From Lutibacter sp. (lineage in GTDB: Bacteria > Bacteroidota > Bacteroidia > Flavobacteriales > Flavobacteriaceae): DNA of 64,000 bases. The notes under the pieces were generated by a model. The model ran no database searches and had not been told where the DNA came from. It was given only the letters and a program-made list of their open reading frames with translations. Of this stretch, positions 9,050 through 18,784 are shown in pieces; positions within the stretch are counted from its first letter, which is position 1, and each line of letters begins with the position of its first letter. The position numbers and the translations under genes are program-made. Where the stretch lies: positions 310,001 to 374,000 of the forward strand of contig NZ_JAEINV010000001.1 of the NCBI RefSeq assembly GCF_016342705.1. The letters are read 5' to 3'.

Positions 9050-10372
9050 ATGAATATTACAAAAGAAAATATTGATGCGTTAAATGCAGTTGTGAAGGTT
9101 GAAATTTCGGCTGCTGATTACCAAGAGAAAGTAGATAAAATTTTAAAAGATTACCGTCAAAAAGCCAATATTCCTGGATTTAGAAAAGGACAAGTTCCAA
9201 TGGGAATGGTAAAAAAACAGTACGGAAAATCTATAATGATTGATGAGGTAAATAAATTATTGCAAGAATCATTAAATAATTTCTTGGTTGAAGAAAAATT
9301 AGACATTTTAGGAAATCCATTGCCAAAAATGCAAGATGATTTTAATTGGGATTCAGCGGATTACGCATTTGAATTTGAGTTAGGTTTAGCTCCAGAATTT
9401 GATGTTGATTTAAGCGCAAAAAATAAAATTACACAATACAATATTGTTGCAGACGAAGAATTATTAAACAAAGAAGTTGAAAATCTTCAAAAACGTTTTG
9501 GTACACTAGTTGCTAAAGAAGTTGTAGAAGAAGGAGTAAATATTGCTGGTTCTTTTGCAAATGAAGAAAAAGGGATTGATAAAAAATCAACTATTTCTTT
9601 AGAAGACATTAAAGGAAAAGCAAACCAAAAGAAATTTATTGGTAAAAAAGTTGGAGATGTTGTTGAGTTAGAAAGCAAAGGACTTTTTGAAGATGACCAT
9701 AAATTAATGGGTGCTTTAGGATTAGGACATGATGAAGTTCACGGATTAGAAATTCCATTAACTTTTACAATTGAAGAAATTAATGTTACTGAACTTGCTG
9801 AAATAAATCAAGAATTATTTGATAAGATTTTTGGCCCAGATGTAGTAAAATCTATTGAAGAGTTAAAAGAAAAAATTAAAGAAGATGCTGAAAAGCAATT
9901 TCAACAACAAGCAGATCAACAATTATTAAATGCTGTTACTGAATATTTAGTTGAAAATACTAAATTTGATTTACCAGCTGAATTCTTGAAAAAATGGTTA
10001 GCTGTTGCAGGTGAAAAACCAATGAGTGCAGAACAAGCTGCTGAAGAATTTGACAAATCTGAAAAAGGTTTACGTTACCAATTAATTGAAGGAAAAGTTA
10101 TTAGTAATAACAAATTACAAATTAGTTTTGATGAGTTAAAAGACTTTACAAAAGGATTTGTAAAAGCTCAAATGGCACAATATGGTCAGTTAAATCCAGA
10201 AGAAAAAGATTTAGAAGATATTGTACAAAGAGTATTAGGTAATCAAGACGAAGCTAAGCGTTTACAAGAACAATTAATGAGTCAAAAATTATTAACGTTC
10301 TATAAAGAGAACATTACTTTTAAAGTAAAAGAAGTAAATTATGAAAACTTTGTAAAAGAAGTTTACAAATAA
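9050..10372 (+). CDS. tig: Trigger factor
   Basis: A 440-residue ribosome-associated chaperone. The ribosome-docking signature IPGFRKGQVP is at 41-50; the middle FKBP-like prolyl-isomerase region (about 155-245) is recognisable but diverged, and the C-terminal helical arm region is rich in Gln, Glu and Lys, ending VKEVNYENFVKEVYK. It binds nascent chains at the exit tunnel. Length is normal. The gene is single, with its own promoter, and ends at a strong hairpin shared with the converging pyruvate kinase gene. In many other bacteria tig precedes clpP and clpX; here those genes are 6 kb downstream, separated by the minus-strand block. Confidence 0.95.
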   Translation: MNITKENIDALNAVVKVEISAADYQEKVDKILKDYRQKANIPGFRKGQVPMGMVKKQYGKSIMIDEVNKLLQESLNNFLVEEKLDILGNPLPKMQDDFNWDSADYAFEFELGLAPEFDVDLSAKNKITQYNIVADEELLNKEVENLQKRFGTLVAKEVVEEGVNIAGSFANEEKGIDKKSTISLEDIKGKANQKKFIGKKVGDVVELESKGLFEDDHKLMGALGLGHDEVHGLEIPLTFTIEEINVTELAEINQELFDKIFGPDVVKSIEELKEKIKEDAEKQFQQQADQQLLNAVTEYLVENTKFDLPAEFLKKWLAVAGEKPMSAEQAAEEFDKSEKGLRYQLIEGKVISNNKLQISFDELKDFTKGFVKAQMAQYGQLNPEEKDLEDIVQRVLGNQDEAKRLQEQLMSQKLLTFYKENITFKVKEVNYENFVKEVYK

Positions 10373-10392
10373 TTTTCACATAAATAAATAAT

Positions 10393-10425
10393 AAAAAACC
10401 TTAAAGTTTGCTTTAAGGTTTTTTT
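10393..10425. terminator. Bidirectional terminator between tig and pyruvate kinase gene
   Basis: Arms AAAAAACCTTAAAG and CTTTAAGGTTTTTT around a TTTG loop form a 14-bp stem with A and T tracts on both sides, serving both converging genes. Confidence 0.9.
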
Positions 10426-10428
10426 GTT

Positions 10429-12261
10429 TTATAAGTTTTCTGTAAACTTTAATTGTGGTAATAACGAAATTCTTTTTTTCTGAATTTGTTGCATTTTGCT
10501 TAAAATTTTATCGAGCATTTTTACAGCTTTTTCAATATAAGGCCCTTTGTTAAGCATCACACATTCTGCACGTTGAGACATAGCGGCATCGGTTATTTCT
10601 GCTCTGGTTGGAATTCCTTTCTTTGCTAAATTTTCCAAAACTTGAGTTGCCCAAATATCTGGAATATGCGCAGCTTCGCAAACGCTTAAAATTTCTTCCT
10701 GTATAATGGCAAAGTTTTTCCAACCTGTTTCAATAGCTAAATCTCCACGAGCAATCATAACTCCAATTGGATAATTTTCCATAGCTTTTAATAAAATACT
10801 TGGTAAGTTTTCAAAAGATTTTTGAGTTTCAATCTTAAGAATGATTCCAATAGATGCATCTAATTTTTTTAGCTCATTTAATAAATCTTCAACATCTTGC
10901 TTATTATTTACAAACGAAAAATTTACCGCATCAGCGTTTTTAGCTATAAACTTTAAATCGGTTTTATCTTTATCGGTTAAACCGCTAATTCCTAGTTCGC
11001 TATCAGGTAAATTAATTCCTTTATCGGCTCTTAGTTTTCCTCCAGTGGTTTTTGCATTGGTAATTTTAATCAATAAATAATCTGGGTGAATTTCATCAAT
11101 TATACCTTCAATTTTACCATCATCAAAATATATTAATTCTCCTTTTTTAATCTTTGAAAATAGTTGTGGTAATGTGCAAGAAATATGCGCGAAATCTATC
11201 ATATTTCCTTGTTCATCAAAAGTAGCTGGTTCGCCTAAAATAGGTTCTTTATTTAATTTTAAAGTATCGCCTTCAAATAAATAAATAATTTCTTCTAGCG
11301 GTAATAATTCGTGAACTGTATGTAATTCCGAAGTAGATTTCTTTTGAAGAAAAACGGTTAACTGCATTCCTGTTGTTACAAAAGCAGAATCTTTACAAGT
11401 TGCCCATCTGCCGTAACCTTCTTTTTCTTGAATGGTTATTTTACATTTTTTGTCACGAGAATCTGTAAACGTAAAATAGGATCCTTTTTTAGTTTTTTTA
11501 AGCCACTTTTTATTAACGGTTATAACAGCATCGGCCTGAGAATCTTTTGGAGGAAGCATTCCATAAGGAGCTAACCAAATTTTTGCTGGAGCGATTAATT
11601 GCCCTAATGAATTTCGTTTTGGTTTAATATGAATTACTTTATGACCGGGTTTCATTTTTCCAGTTCGTAATTTTGGTCCACCTAAATCCATCATTACTTT
11701 ACAATCTGGATTTGCGTTTTTAATATTGTCAATTATTTTTTTCCAAGTTACTTCATCATCATGTGCGCAATTTACACGTGAACAATTCATTCCGGCGTTA
11801 ATTAAATGTTCAGAAAAAGTACTACTTTCGGCTGCATTTGTTGGTTGTGTAACCAAAATCCGTGTTCGTCTATTTATTGGTTTTTCACCAAATAATGCGT
11901 TGGTATTTTTTTTTAAAAGTTGTTTACTTTCTTTATTTGTTAAAAATGATTGCTTAGGAATTGTATCATCAATTTTTAACAAATGACTTACTAAGGTTCT
12001 GTAAATAAGTATTGTATGTAGAATGCTACTTTCCGTATTTACAGATGTTGGCAAACCTAAATCGTTTAAATTTTTTTGAAATGGTGTATTGTCTAAACTT
12101 CTAAATGCTAAATAATGAATTAAATTTTTAGCGCTGTATTTATAGTTAGGATGCACATTATCTATTTGCAATTTGTAGGTGTTTTCAAAAGCTGCCATTT
12201 TATCTAAAATAGCATCAATTTGAGCGTTTACTTCCTGCAATTTTTGAATATCGAATAACAT
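10429..12261 (-). CDS. pyk: Long-form pyruvate kinase
   Basis: A 610-residue protein, over 100 residues longer than usual pyruvate kinase. The first 125 residues are helical with no familiar motif. The barrel starts at RRTRILVTQP (about 131) and continues with AGMNCSRVNCAHDDE, MMDLGGPKLRTG, the active-site block GIILKIETQKSFENLPSIL with the essential Lys and Glu, MIARGDLAIE and ATQVLENLAKKGIPTRAE. The usual GETAKG is replaced by NKGPYIEKAV, and the allosteric C-terminal domain is missing. The B domain is enlarged. The enzyme would convert phosphoenolpyruvate and ADP to pyruvate and ATP. Similar 600-residue forms occur elsewhere in bacteria, but their physiology is little known. The gene is transcribed alone. 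Confidence 0.85.
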   Translation of the reverse strand: MLFDIQKLQEVNAQIDAILDKMAAFENTYKLQIDNVHPNYKYSAKNLIHYLAFRSLDNTPFQKNLNDLGLPTSVNTESSILHTILIYRTLVSHLLKIDDTIPKQSFLTNKESKQLLKKNTNALFGEKPINRRTRILVTQPTNAAESSTFSEHLINAGMNCSRVNCAHDDEVTWKKIIDNIKNANPDCKVMMDLGGPKLRTGKMKPGHKVIHIKPKRNSLGQLIAPAKIWLAPYGMLPPKDSQADAVITVNKKWLKKTKKGSYFTFTDSRDKKCKITIQEKEGYGRWATCKDSAFVTTGMQLTVFLQKKSTSELHTVHELLPLEEIIYLFEGDTLKLNKEPILGEPATFDEQGNMIDFAHISCTLPQLFSKIKKGELIYFDDGKIEGIIDEIHPDYLLIKITNAKTTGGKLRADKGINLPDSELGISGLTDKDKTDLKFIAKNADAVNFSFVNNKQDVEDLLNELKKLDASIGIILKIETQKSFENLPSILLKAMENYPIGVMIARGDLAIETGWKNFAIIQEEILSVCEAAHIPDIWATQVLENLAKKGIPTRAEITDAAMSQRAECVMLNKGPYIEKAVKMLDKILSKMQQIQKKRISLLPQLKFTENL

Positions 12262-12300
12262 AAAAAAATTTTGAACTAAAAATACAAATAATTTAGTTCA

Positions 12301-13632
12301 TTATTTTCTTTTTGGAGCGCGAGTTTTAGGCTTTTTATACTTTTTAGCAATCTCTCTTCGGTAAGACCCACCAAGGTTTACTTTTTTGTTTTTTTCCTTT
12401 TTTTCGTGAAAACCAGAACCGGAATCTGAGCCAGAAGAACGCGTATCATTATTTATTTCCTGAGGATCTCTCGGAATTTCTTCATCTATTAATTCTTCTG
12501 AAATTTCAATGCTTTCGGGTAAATCATACACATCAATTTCTCTATTCATTAATAATTCAATTTCACCTAAATATTCAGCTTCATCTTCGGTAAAAAATGA
12601 AATAGAAGTTCCTTTTTGTTCCGCTCTACCAGTTCTACCAATTCTATGAATATAGTTTTCCGGTTTTTTAGGAATATTCATATTAATCACATGACTAACA
12701 TCCGATATGTCAATTCCACGAGAAACAATATCTGTTGCAATTAAAACGGGAAATTTATTGTTTTCAAAATTTTCTACAGAGCGTAATCTGTAATTTTGAG
12801 TTTTATTTGAATGAATTACTTGTGCCTGATTTGGTAAGGCAATATCTAATTCAGCATGTAAAATATTGGCTTGTTTCTTGTTTTTCACAAATACCAATAC
12901 TTTTTTATACACTTCTTTATCTTTTAAAAGCGAAATTAAAAAGTTAACTTTTGTGTTGAAATTTTGAACTGGATAGGCTTGTTGCTCAATAGTATCCAAC
13001 GGACTTCCGCTTGCTCCAACTTCAATTTTAATAGGATTTTTAAAGAAAACATCTAATAAATCATCTACTTCTTTTGTTAACGTTGCAGAAAATAAAATGC
13101 TTTGACGCTTTTTTGGAAGTAAATCTAACAAGGTGGAAAGTTGCGGTAAAAAACCTAAATTCAACATTTCATCTACTTCATCAATGACTAATTTTTGAAT
13201 TGATTTTAGTTTTAAAATACCGTCTAAAGCTAAATCTAATAATCTACCAGGAGTTGCAACTATAATATCTAAACCTTTAAAAACAAGTTGTTTATCGTTA
13301 TTAATATTTGTTCCTCCATAAATTCCGGCAAATCTTATATTTATATATGGTGTTAAATTTTCAATTTCTTGCACCACTTGCACTACTAATTCTCTTGTTG
13401 GCACAACAATTAATACACGTGGAAATTTTTGATCGGAATAGGTTAATTGTCTTAAAATTGGTAATAAGTATGCGTAGGTTTTACCAGTTCCGGTTTGTGC
13501 TATTCCAACAACATCTTTACTACTCATAATTACCGAAAAAGCTTTTTCTTGAATAGGTGTTGGCGTTTTTAAACCAAGGTCATCTAAGGCATTCAATAAA
13601 AAGCGGTTTAAGTTTAAATCTGAAAATGTCAT
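12301..13632 (-). CDS. DEAD-box RNA helicase (DEVD variant)
   Basis: A 443-residue ATP-dependent RNA helicase. Q motif FSDLNLNRFLLNALDDLG at the start, PTPIQ, motif I AQTGTGKT (about 49-56), Ia PTRELVVQ, Ib TPGRL, motif II DEVD in place of DEAD, III SAT, then the second RecA domain with ATDIVSRGID and HRIGRTGRAEQ. The C-terminal 75 residues are a disordered, basic tail (KKYKKPKTRAPKRK) as in RhlE/CsdA-type helicases. The start at 13632 is chosen because homology begins at MTFSDL; an in-frame ATG six codons upstream lies against the promoter element. Likely role: rRNA maturation or mRNA remodelling in the cytosol. Confidence 0.94.
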   Translation of the reverse strand: MTFSDLNLNRFLLNALDDLGLKTPTPIQEKAFSVIMSSKDVVGIAQTGTGKTYAYLLPILRQLTYSDQKFPRVLIVVPTRELVVQVVQEIENLTPYINIRFAGIYGGTNINNDKQLVFKGLDIIVATPGRLLDLALDGILKLKSIQKLVIDEVDEMLNLGFLPQLSTLLDLLPKKRQSILFSATLTKEVDDLLDVFFKNPIKIEVGASGSPLDTIEQQAYPVQNFNTKVNFLISLLKDKEVYKKVLVFVKNKKQANILHAELDIALPNQAQVIHSNKTQNYRLRSVENFENNKFPVLIATDIVSRGIDISDVSHVINMNIPKKPENYIHRIGRTGRAEQKGTSISFFTEDEAEYLGEIELLMNREIDVYDLPESIEISEELIDEEIPRDPQEINNDTRSSGSDSGSGFHEKKEKNKKVNLGGSYRREIAKKYKKPKTRAPKRK

Positions 13633-13647
13633 TGTTTTATTTTTTTG

Positions 13648-13655
13648 CAAATATA
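13648..13655 (-). promoter_or_regulatory. -7 element for the helicase gene
   Basis: CAAATATA on the plus strand, TATATTTG on the minus strand, 16 bases before the ATG at 13632. This location supports the shorter start. Confidence 0.5.
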
Positions 13656-13705
13656 AGTGTTAATACACACATATTTTGATTGTTAGCAATAATTTGGGAA
13701 AATGG

Positions 13706-14332
13706 TTAGTTTTCAAAAATAATTAATCGGTTTAAAACCGTTACTTTAGAGAAGCCAAGCTCGTTTTTAATCCAATCAAAAGTGTTTTTATGATAAAAAG
13801 ATACGTGGGTTTCATCGTTTTTATAATACCAACTTTCAAAGTTGATAGTTTCTTTATAAACATCGGTCATACAATACAATTTTCCATTTAGTTTTAATAA
13901 TGATTTTAATAATTTAAACTCTTTTAACGGTTGATGAAAATGTTCAATAACTTCGCAACAAACTATAAAATTATAGGTAGTTTTTAAGGCAGTTAAATTG
14001 TTATCAAAAAAAGGATCATAAGTGGTGATGTTATAATTTTTATCACGTAATAATTTTGTAATTACTGGTCCTGTTCCACAACCAAAATCTAAACCTATGT
14101 TTGTGGAGTTAAAATCGGTTAAAACACCATTTAGTATAGGTTTAACAAAATTTTGATAACCAATATCATTTATGTCGTTATTATGATTTTTATATCTTTT
14201 AATTTCTTGTGAGGGTGAAACAAAATGATTTGGGTTCATTAAAATAGCATTACAATTTGAGCACTTGTAATATTCTTTTTCATTTAAATGAAAAAACAAA
14301 CTAGTTTTGGTATTACAAAGTGAACAGTTCAT
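13706..14332 (-). CDS. Zinc-ribbon class I SAM methyltransferase
   Basis: A 208-residue protein. The N-terminal zinc ribbon has Cys3, Cys6, Cys24 and Cys27 (CSLC and CSNC pairs). The SAM-binding motif IGLDFGCGTGPV is near residues 77-88, followed by ITTYDPFF and the post-motif CCEVIEHF. The fold is that of a methyltransf_23-type enzyme. The zinc ribbon followed by this domain resembles methyltransferases acting on small molecules or sugars, but the target is not evident. It begins 2 bases after the M1 peptidase gene ends, so the two share a transcript. Confidence 0.85.
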   Translation of the reverse strand: MNCSLCNTKTSLFFHLNEKEYYKCSNCNAILMNPNHFVSPSQEIKRYKNHNNDINDIGYQNFVKPILNGVLTDFNSTNIGLDFGCGTGPVITKLLRDKNYNITTYDPFFDNNLTALKTTYNFIVCCEVIEHFHQPLKEFKLLKSLLKLNGKLYCMTDVYKETINFESWYYKNDETHVSFYHKNTFDWIKNELGFSKVTVLNRLIIFEN

Positions 14333-14334
14333 AA

Positions 14335-15930
14335 TTAATCTTTAATAAGTTCAAATAATAAATAATTATTTGGATCTATTTTTATGTCTTTAACTTCACT
14401 TTTAGCCGAAATTTCGTTTGGCGCAAATTTATTAGTTACTTGAATTGTTTTAATTTCAGAAGTTCCGTCTGTATATATTAATTCAATATCTAAAGGGAAT
14501 TTAAAATCATTTTCTTGAACTTGATCAATAATAAGGCGCAGTTTATGTTGGTGATATATCCAACTTGTTTTTAAAATTGGATGTCCAGATTGTCCTAGCC
14601 ATTCGTGAAAAAAGTCTTCTAAATTACTGTTAGAAACACTTTCTATGCATTTTCTAAAATCGTCGGTAGTTGCGTTTTTAAATTTATAAGTGTCATAGTA
14701 TAATTGGATGCTCTTCCAAAAAGTATCTTCACCTAATTTATGATGCAGCATATGCAAAAACCAACCGCCTTTTTGATAAGAATTTGGGTTTAAAATACTC
14801 ATTAAATTAGTGGAGAAGTAATCAATTACGGGCGTTTGTTGCTTTTTGTGAAATGCAATAATTTCTTCTTTTTCTGTAGATAAACGTTCTTGAAAAGCGG
14901 CTTCGCCTAAACTTTTTTGAACGTATAAATTTGTAAAATAAGTAGCAAAACCTTCGCTTAACCATATGTGAGGCCAATCTAGTTCTGTTGCTGAATTTCC
15001 AAACCATTGATGTGCTATTTCATGAGCAATTAAATCTTCGTGTTCACGTTTTCCTGTAACAGATTTTTCGAAATAGAAAATATTTCCGGCATTTTCCATA
15101 CCGCCAAAACGTGTTTTGGATTGTACGTTTGCTAATTTTTCAAACGGATATTCTCCAACATTTTCAATAAAGAAATTTAGCACATCTTTTGCCGTTGAAA
15201 AATCGTAAAAACCATTTTCCTTTGTTTGTGGATATACCCAAGTTGAAACCGGTATATTATGTGTTTCACCAATATTTTGAACAGCAAATTTAGCAATACC
15301 AATTACCATAACCTTGGTAGGTAATGGAATGTTTGAAGTGTAATTATATTGTTTTAAATTATTGTTTAAATTGGTTTCTTCTACTTCAAAACCATTAGCA
15401 ATTACTTGGTAATAATTGGGTGCAGTTATAATATATTCTATAGTTGCTTTATCAGAAGGATGATCTACACATGGAAACCAATTGTGCGCTCTGTTTGGCC
15501 AATTATCACCAAAAAAAGTACGATCTCCATATAAATTATTGCTAATAATTAATCCATCTTTTGGAATTCCTTCATAGCTAATTGTGTACGTGTAAATGCT
15601 ATCTGTTTTTATTTTATTGGATTTGATTATCAGTTTGTTAGTGGTATGTGTGTAAGTAACTGAATCTCTATTTTGGAATATTGAAGTTATTTCCATGCCT
15701 TTTCCAGTACTATCTTTTTTTATAAAATCTAATGTAAATTCAGGAATAATCTTTTTAAACTTCAATGAAATAGCCATAGTAGCTTTAATGCTATTTGTGG
15801 TATCGTTCACAGCAATGGAAAGTTTGTAATTTTGAACATCAATTGTTTCAAGCCTATTTTGAAAGTTTTGAGCATTTGAAGTTGATATAAAAGTAATTAA
15901 AATAAGGATGAAATTAATTTGATTTTTCAT
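14335..15930 (-). CDS. M1-family aminopeptidase, exported
   Basis: A 531-residue zinc metallopeptidase with a signal peptide (MKNQINFILILITFISTSNA). N-terminal beta saddle domain, then the catalytic domain with the exopeptidase motif GGMENAG (in place of GAMEN) and the zinc site HEIAHQWFGN near residue 298 followed by WLSEGFATYF, which supplies the third ligand Glu. The long C-terminal helical domain of PepN is absent; the C-terminus is a short beta domain. It would remove N-terminal residues from peptides in the periplasm or outside the cell. The ATG at 15930 is chosen since it starts the signal peptide; a -7 element lies just upstream. Confidence 0.93.
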   Translation of the reverse strand: MKNQINFILILITFISTSNAQNFQNRLETIDVQNYKLSIAVNDTTNSIKATMAISLKFKKIIPEFTLDFIKKDSTGKGMEITSIFQNRDSVTYTHTTNKLIIKSNKIKTDSIYTYTISYEGIPKDGLIISNNLYGDRTFFGDNWPNRAHNWFPCVDHPSDKATIEYIITAPNYYQVIANGFEVEETNLNNNLKQYNYTSNIPLPTKVMVIGIAKFAVQNIGETHNIPVSTWVYPQTKENGFYDFSTAKDVLNFFIENVGEYPFEKLANVQSKTRFGGMENAGNIFYFEKSVTGKREHEDLIAHEIAHQWFGNSATELDWPHIWLSEGFATYFTNLYVQKSLGEAAFQERLSTEKEEIIAFHKKQQTPVIDYFSTNLMSILNPNSYQKGGWFLHMLHHKLGEDTFWKSIQLYYDTYKFKNATTDDFRKCIESVSNSNLEDFFHEWLGQSGHPILKTSWIYHQHKLRLIIDQVQENDFKFPLDIELIYTDGTSEIKTIQVTNKFAPNEISAKSEVKDIKIDPNNYLLFELIKD

Positions 15931-15956
15931 AAATTGATAACGTTGTTGTTGAAGTT

Positions 15957-15964
15957 CAAATATA
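15957..15964 (-). promoter_or_regulatory. -7 element for the M1 peptidase-methyltransferase unit
   Basis: CAAATATA on the plus strand is TATATTTG on the minus strand, 27 bases before the ATG at 15930. Confidence 0.5.
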
Positions 15965-15988
15965 CCCAAAACATAGAATTAGTTGCAT

Positions 15989-16024
15989 AAAAAAGCCCGA
16001 AAATTCTTGTTTTTCGGGCTTTTT
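15989..16024. terminator. Terminator after the 16.0-16.5 kb gene
   Basis: Arms AAAAGCCCGAAAA and TTTTTCGGGCTTTT with a TTCTTG loop; a GC-rich core flanked by A and T tracts, downstream of the minus-strand gene at 16041-16535. Confidence 0.85.
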
Positions 16025-16040
16025 AACTAAAACCAAAATA

Positions 16041-16535
16041 CTATCCTTTATTATAAAGGTTTACAATTTCTAAAATATCTTTTAATTCTTGCGATTTAAT
16101 TTTGTCTGCTATTTGAGGTGATTCACTTAAAAAATCACTCAATACTTTACTAAATTTGCTGTTTGAAGAAGGTACTTTAATTAATTCGTCGAATACTTTT
16201 TCAATATAGTAAGAGTTATCTCTTAGATATAAATTCAATTTTTCACCTGAAGCAATTTTTTTTGCCATGACCATTTCTCCGGAATTATATATTCGGCAAA
16301 ACATTTCGTCTCCGCGAGTATAGCATTTTATAGTCTCAATATCGGGTGATTGACTCAATCCATCAGCATCAATATAATTAATATGAAGAATGCTTTTTGA
16401 ATCATTCATTTTTTCAATTTGTACATCTTTAATGGTATCATAACGCTTCGTTATAATGGTCCCTTTCTCAAACTCTTGTGCGTAAATACTTATTGTAAAT
16501 ACAACAAGTAATAATGTTATTATTTTTAATTTCAT
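16041..16535 (-). CDS. Small exported protein of unknown function
   Basis: A 164-residue protein with a signal peptide (MKLKIITLLLVVFTISIYAQ). The body has short beta strands (GTIITKRYDTIKDVQIEKM, SILHINYIDADG) and a helical C-terminus ending EILEIV-like LKDILEIVNLYNKG. No catalytic motif is seen. The pattern, a strand-rich domain opening with a request for a request-like GxIxT segment, resembles small exported Bacteroidota proteins, but I do not recognise a named family. It is transcribed alone, between a -7 element and a strong terminator. Confidence 0.7.
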   Translation of the reverse strand: MKLKIITLLLVVFTISIYAQEFEKGTIITKRYDTIKDVQIEKMNDSKSILHINYIDADGLSQSPDIETIKCYTRGDEMFCRIYNSGEMVMAKKIASGEKLNLYLRDNSYYIEKVFDELIKVPSSNSKFSKVLSDFLSESPQIADKIKSQELKDILEIVNLYNKG

Positions 16536-16575
16536 GATAAAATTTATTTATATTTTTAATTTCTAAAAACCTTCT

Positions 16576-16583
16576 CAAAGATA
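16576..16583 (-). promoter_or_regulatory. -7 element for the 16.0-16.5 kb gene
   Basis: CAAAGATA on the plus strand, TATCTTTG on the minus strand, 41 bases before the ATG at 16535. Confidence 0.45.
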
Positions 16584-16734
16584 GCTAAAAATATTATGCG
16601 CGCATAATAAAATAGCGAAAAAATTGCCATAATTATCACAAAATGAGGTTGATTAAATATTCCTTAAGCAAATTGACTTTAAAATAAATAAATACTTCTT
16701 ATCTTTACCCACTAAATATTTAAAACCCTGAAAA

Positions 16735-17394
16735 ATGGATTACGGAAAAGAATTTAAAAAGTTTGCAACAAAGCAGCAAGGAATTAGTAGTTTGCATTAC
16801 GATAAATTGGTGAGCAGTGTAACACCTTATATTATTGAAGAGCGCCAATTAAATGTTGCTCAAATGGACGTTTTTTCTCGTTTAATGATGGATAGAATCA
16901 TATTTTTAGGAACTGCCATAGATGATTACGTAGCTAATATTATTCAAGCACAATTATTGTTTTTAGAAAGTGTAGATAATTCTAAAGATATTTCAATTTA
17001 TATAAACTCACCAGGTGGTGGCGTTTACGCAGGTTTAGGAATCTATGATACGATGCAATTTATTAAGCCAGAAGTAGCAACAATTTGTACTGGAATGGCA
17101 GCATCTATGGGGGCAGTTTTAATGTGTGCAGGTGAAAAAGGAAAACGTTCTGCTTTACCCCATTCAAGAATAATGATTCACCAACCATTAGGTGGTGCGC
17201 AAGGACAAGCAAGTGATATTGAAATTACTGCAAGAGAAATTATGAAATTAAAAGATGAATTGTACCAAATAATATCTAAGCATTCTGGGCAATCTATGGA
17301 AAAAGTTCATGCGGATTCGGATAGAGATTATTGGATGAAAGCTGAAGAAGCCAAAGCATATGGAATGATTGATGAAATTTTAATGAGAAAATAA
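16735..17394 (+). CDS. clpP: ATP-dependent Clp protease proteolytic subunit
   Basis: A 219-residue serine protease. The catalytic Ser124 lies in [12 protein letters not shown] and His149 in [12 protein letters not shown], with the Asp near residue 198; the [11 protein letters not shown] oxyanion segment is at 90-100. The subunit forms a 14-mer barrel that degrades proteins fed in by ClpX, encoded 47 bases downstream. A slightly degenerate -7 element (TATCTTTA, 16700-16707) lies 27 bases before the start. The N-terminal extension of about 20 residues before the mature start is usual for ClpP. Confidence 0.97.
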   Translation: MDYGKEFKKFATKQQGISSLHYDKLVSSVTPYIIEERQLNVAQMDVFSRLMMDRIIFLGTAIDDYVANIIQAQLLFLESVDNSKDISIYINSPGGGVYAGLGIYDTMQFIKPEVATICTGMAASMGAVLMCAGEKGKRSALPHSRIMIHQPLGGAQGQASDIEITAREIMKLKDELYQIISKHSGQSMEKVHADSDRDYWMKAEEAKAYGMIDEILMRK

Positions 17395-17441
17395 TAATTT
17401 CTTAATTACCCCTTAAATTTAACTAAAAAATTAAAGAAATT

Positions 17442-18683
17442 ATGGCAAAGGATGATGTTTTAGAATGTTCATTTTGTGGAAGAAAAAAGCCAGAAACAGA
17501 TTTGCTTATTGCAGGTTTAGATGCTCATATTTGTGATAGATGCATTGAGCAAGCGCACGGAATTGTGATGGAAGAAATTGCAGAGAATAAAACCTCAAGT
17601 CTTTCTTCAGAATTAATTCTTAAAAAACCTCGAGAAATAAAAGAATTTATTGATCAATATATGATTGGTCAAGATGAAGGCAAAAGAGTTATGGCAGTGG
17701 CAGTTTATAACCACTACAAGCGTTTATTGCAACCAGTTTCTAAAGATGAAGATGATATTGATATTGAAAAAAGTAATATTATAATTGTTGGAGAAACAGG
17801 GACTGGTAAAACCTTAATTGCCAGAACCATTGCACGTATGTTAAATGTTCCGTTTTGTATTGTAGATGCAACAGTTTTAACAGAAGCAGGTTATGTTGGT
17901 GAAGATGTTGAAACTATTTTAACACGTTTGCTTCAAGCAGCAGATTATGATGTTGCCAAAGCAGAAAAAGGAATTGTTTTTATTGATGAAATTGATAAAA
18001 TAGCCCGTAAAGGTGACAATCCATCTATTACAAGAGATGTTTCAGGTGAAGGAGTTCAGCAAGCTTTATTAAAATTATTAGAAGGATCTGTTGTAAATGT
18101 TCCGCCAAAAGGAGGAAGAAAGCATCCAGATCAAAAGTTTATTGAAGTAAACACTAAAAATATATTATTTATTGCTGGTGGTGCTTTTTCTGGAATTGAT
18201 AAAGTAATTGGAAAACGTTTAAATAGACAAGCTGTTGGTTATAGCGCTTCCATAAAAATTGATAAAGTAGACGAAAGTAATTTGCTAAAATATATTATTC
18301 CAAAAGATTTAAAAGAATTTGGTTTAATTCCTGAAATTATTGGTCGTTTACCAGTTTTAACACATATGGATCCATTAGATGCAGATACGTTGAGAGCTAT
18401 TTTAACGGAACCTAAAAACTCCATCATAAAACAATATCAAAAGTTGTTTAAAATGGATGGTATTGAGTTTTCTATTAATGAAAAAGCGTTGCTGTACATT
18501 GTTGATAAGGCTGTTGAATACAAGCTAGGTGCTAGAGGTTTACGTTCTTTATGTGAAGCTATTTTAACAGATGCTATGTTTGAATTGCCCGGAACAGATG
18601 AAACTCAATTGTCAATAGATAAAAAATACGCAGAAAATAAAATTAATAAGTCTACCATTAAAAAATTAAAGGCAGTTTCTTAA
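17442..18683 (+). CDS. clpX: ATP-dependent unfoldase ClpX
   Basis: A 413-residue AAA+ unfoldase that selects tagged substrates and feeds them to ClpP. The N-terminal zinc-binding domain has all four ligands (Cys9, Cys12, Cys31, Cys34). Walker A GETGTGKT lies at about 113-120, the VGEDVE pore-loop region follows, Walker B is VFIDEIDKI, and the [20 protein letters not shown] segment is intact. The sensor-2 region [10 protein letters not shown] is near the C-terminus. The gene follows clpP as one operon and ends at a strong hairpin before dnaG. Confidence 0.97.
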   Translation: MAKDDVLECSFCGRKKPETDLLIAGLDAHICDRCIEQAHGIVMEEIAENKTSSLSSELILKKPREIKEFIDQYMIGQDEGKRVMAVAVYNHYKRLLQPVSKDEDDIDIEKSNIIIVGETGTGKTLIARTIARMLNVPFCIVDATVLTEAGYVGEDVETILTRLLQAADYDVAKAEKGIVFIDEIDKIARKGDNPSITRDVSGEGVQQALLKLLEGSVVNVPPKGGRKHPDQKFIEVNTKNILFIAGGAFSGIDKVIGKRLNRQAVGYSASIKIDKVDESNLLKYIIPKDLKEFGLIPEIIGRLPVLTHMDPLDADTLRAILTEPKNSIIKQYQKLFKMDGIEFSINEKALLYIVDKAVEYKLGARGLRSLCEAILTDAMFELPGTDETQLSIDKKYAENKINKSTIKKLKAVS

Positions 18684-18704
18684 TAGAAATGTGCTTTGTG
18701 AAAT

Positions 18705-18740
18705 AAAATCACCCTTTACTTGTTGAAGGGTGATTTTTTT
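18705..18740 (+). terminator. Terminator after clpPX
   Basis: Arms AAAATCACCCTT and AAGGGTGATTTT with a 9-base loop and a T run, 22 bases after the clpX stop. Confidence 0.9.
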
Positions 18741-18784
18741 ATCTAATTTTTGTAATTTAGAACTCTTAAAAACATTCAATAAAA

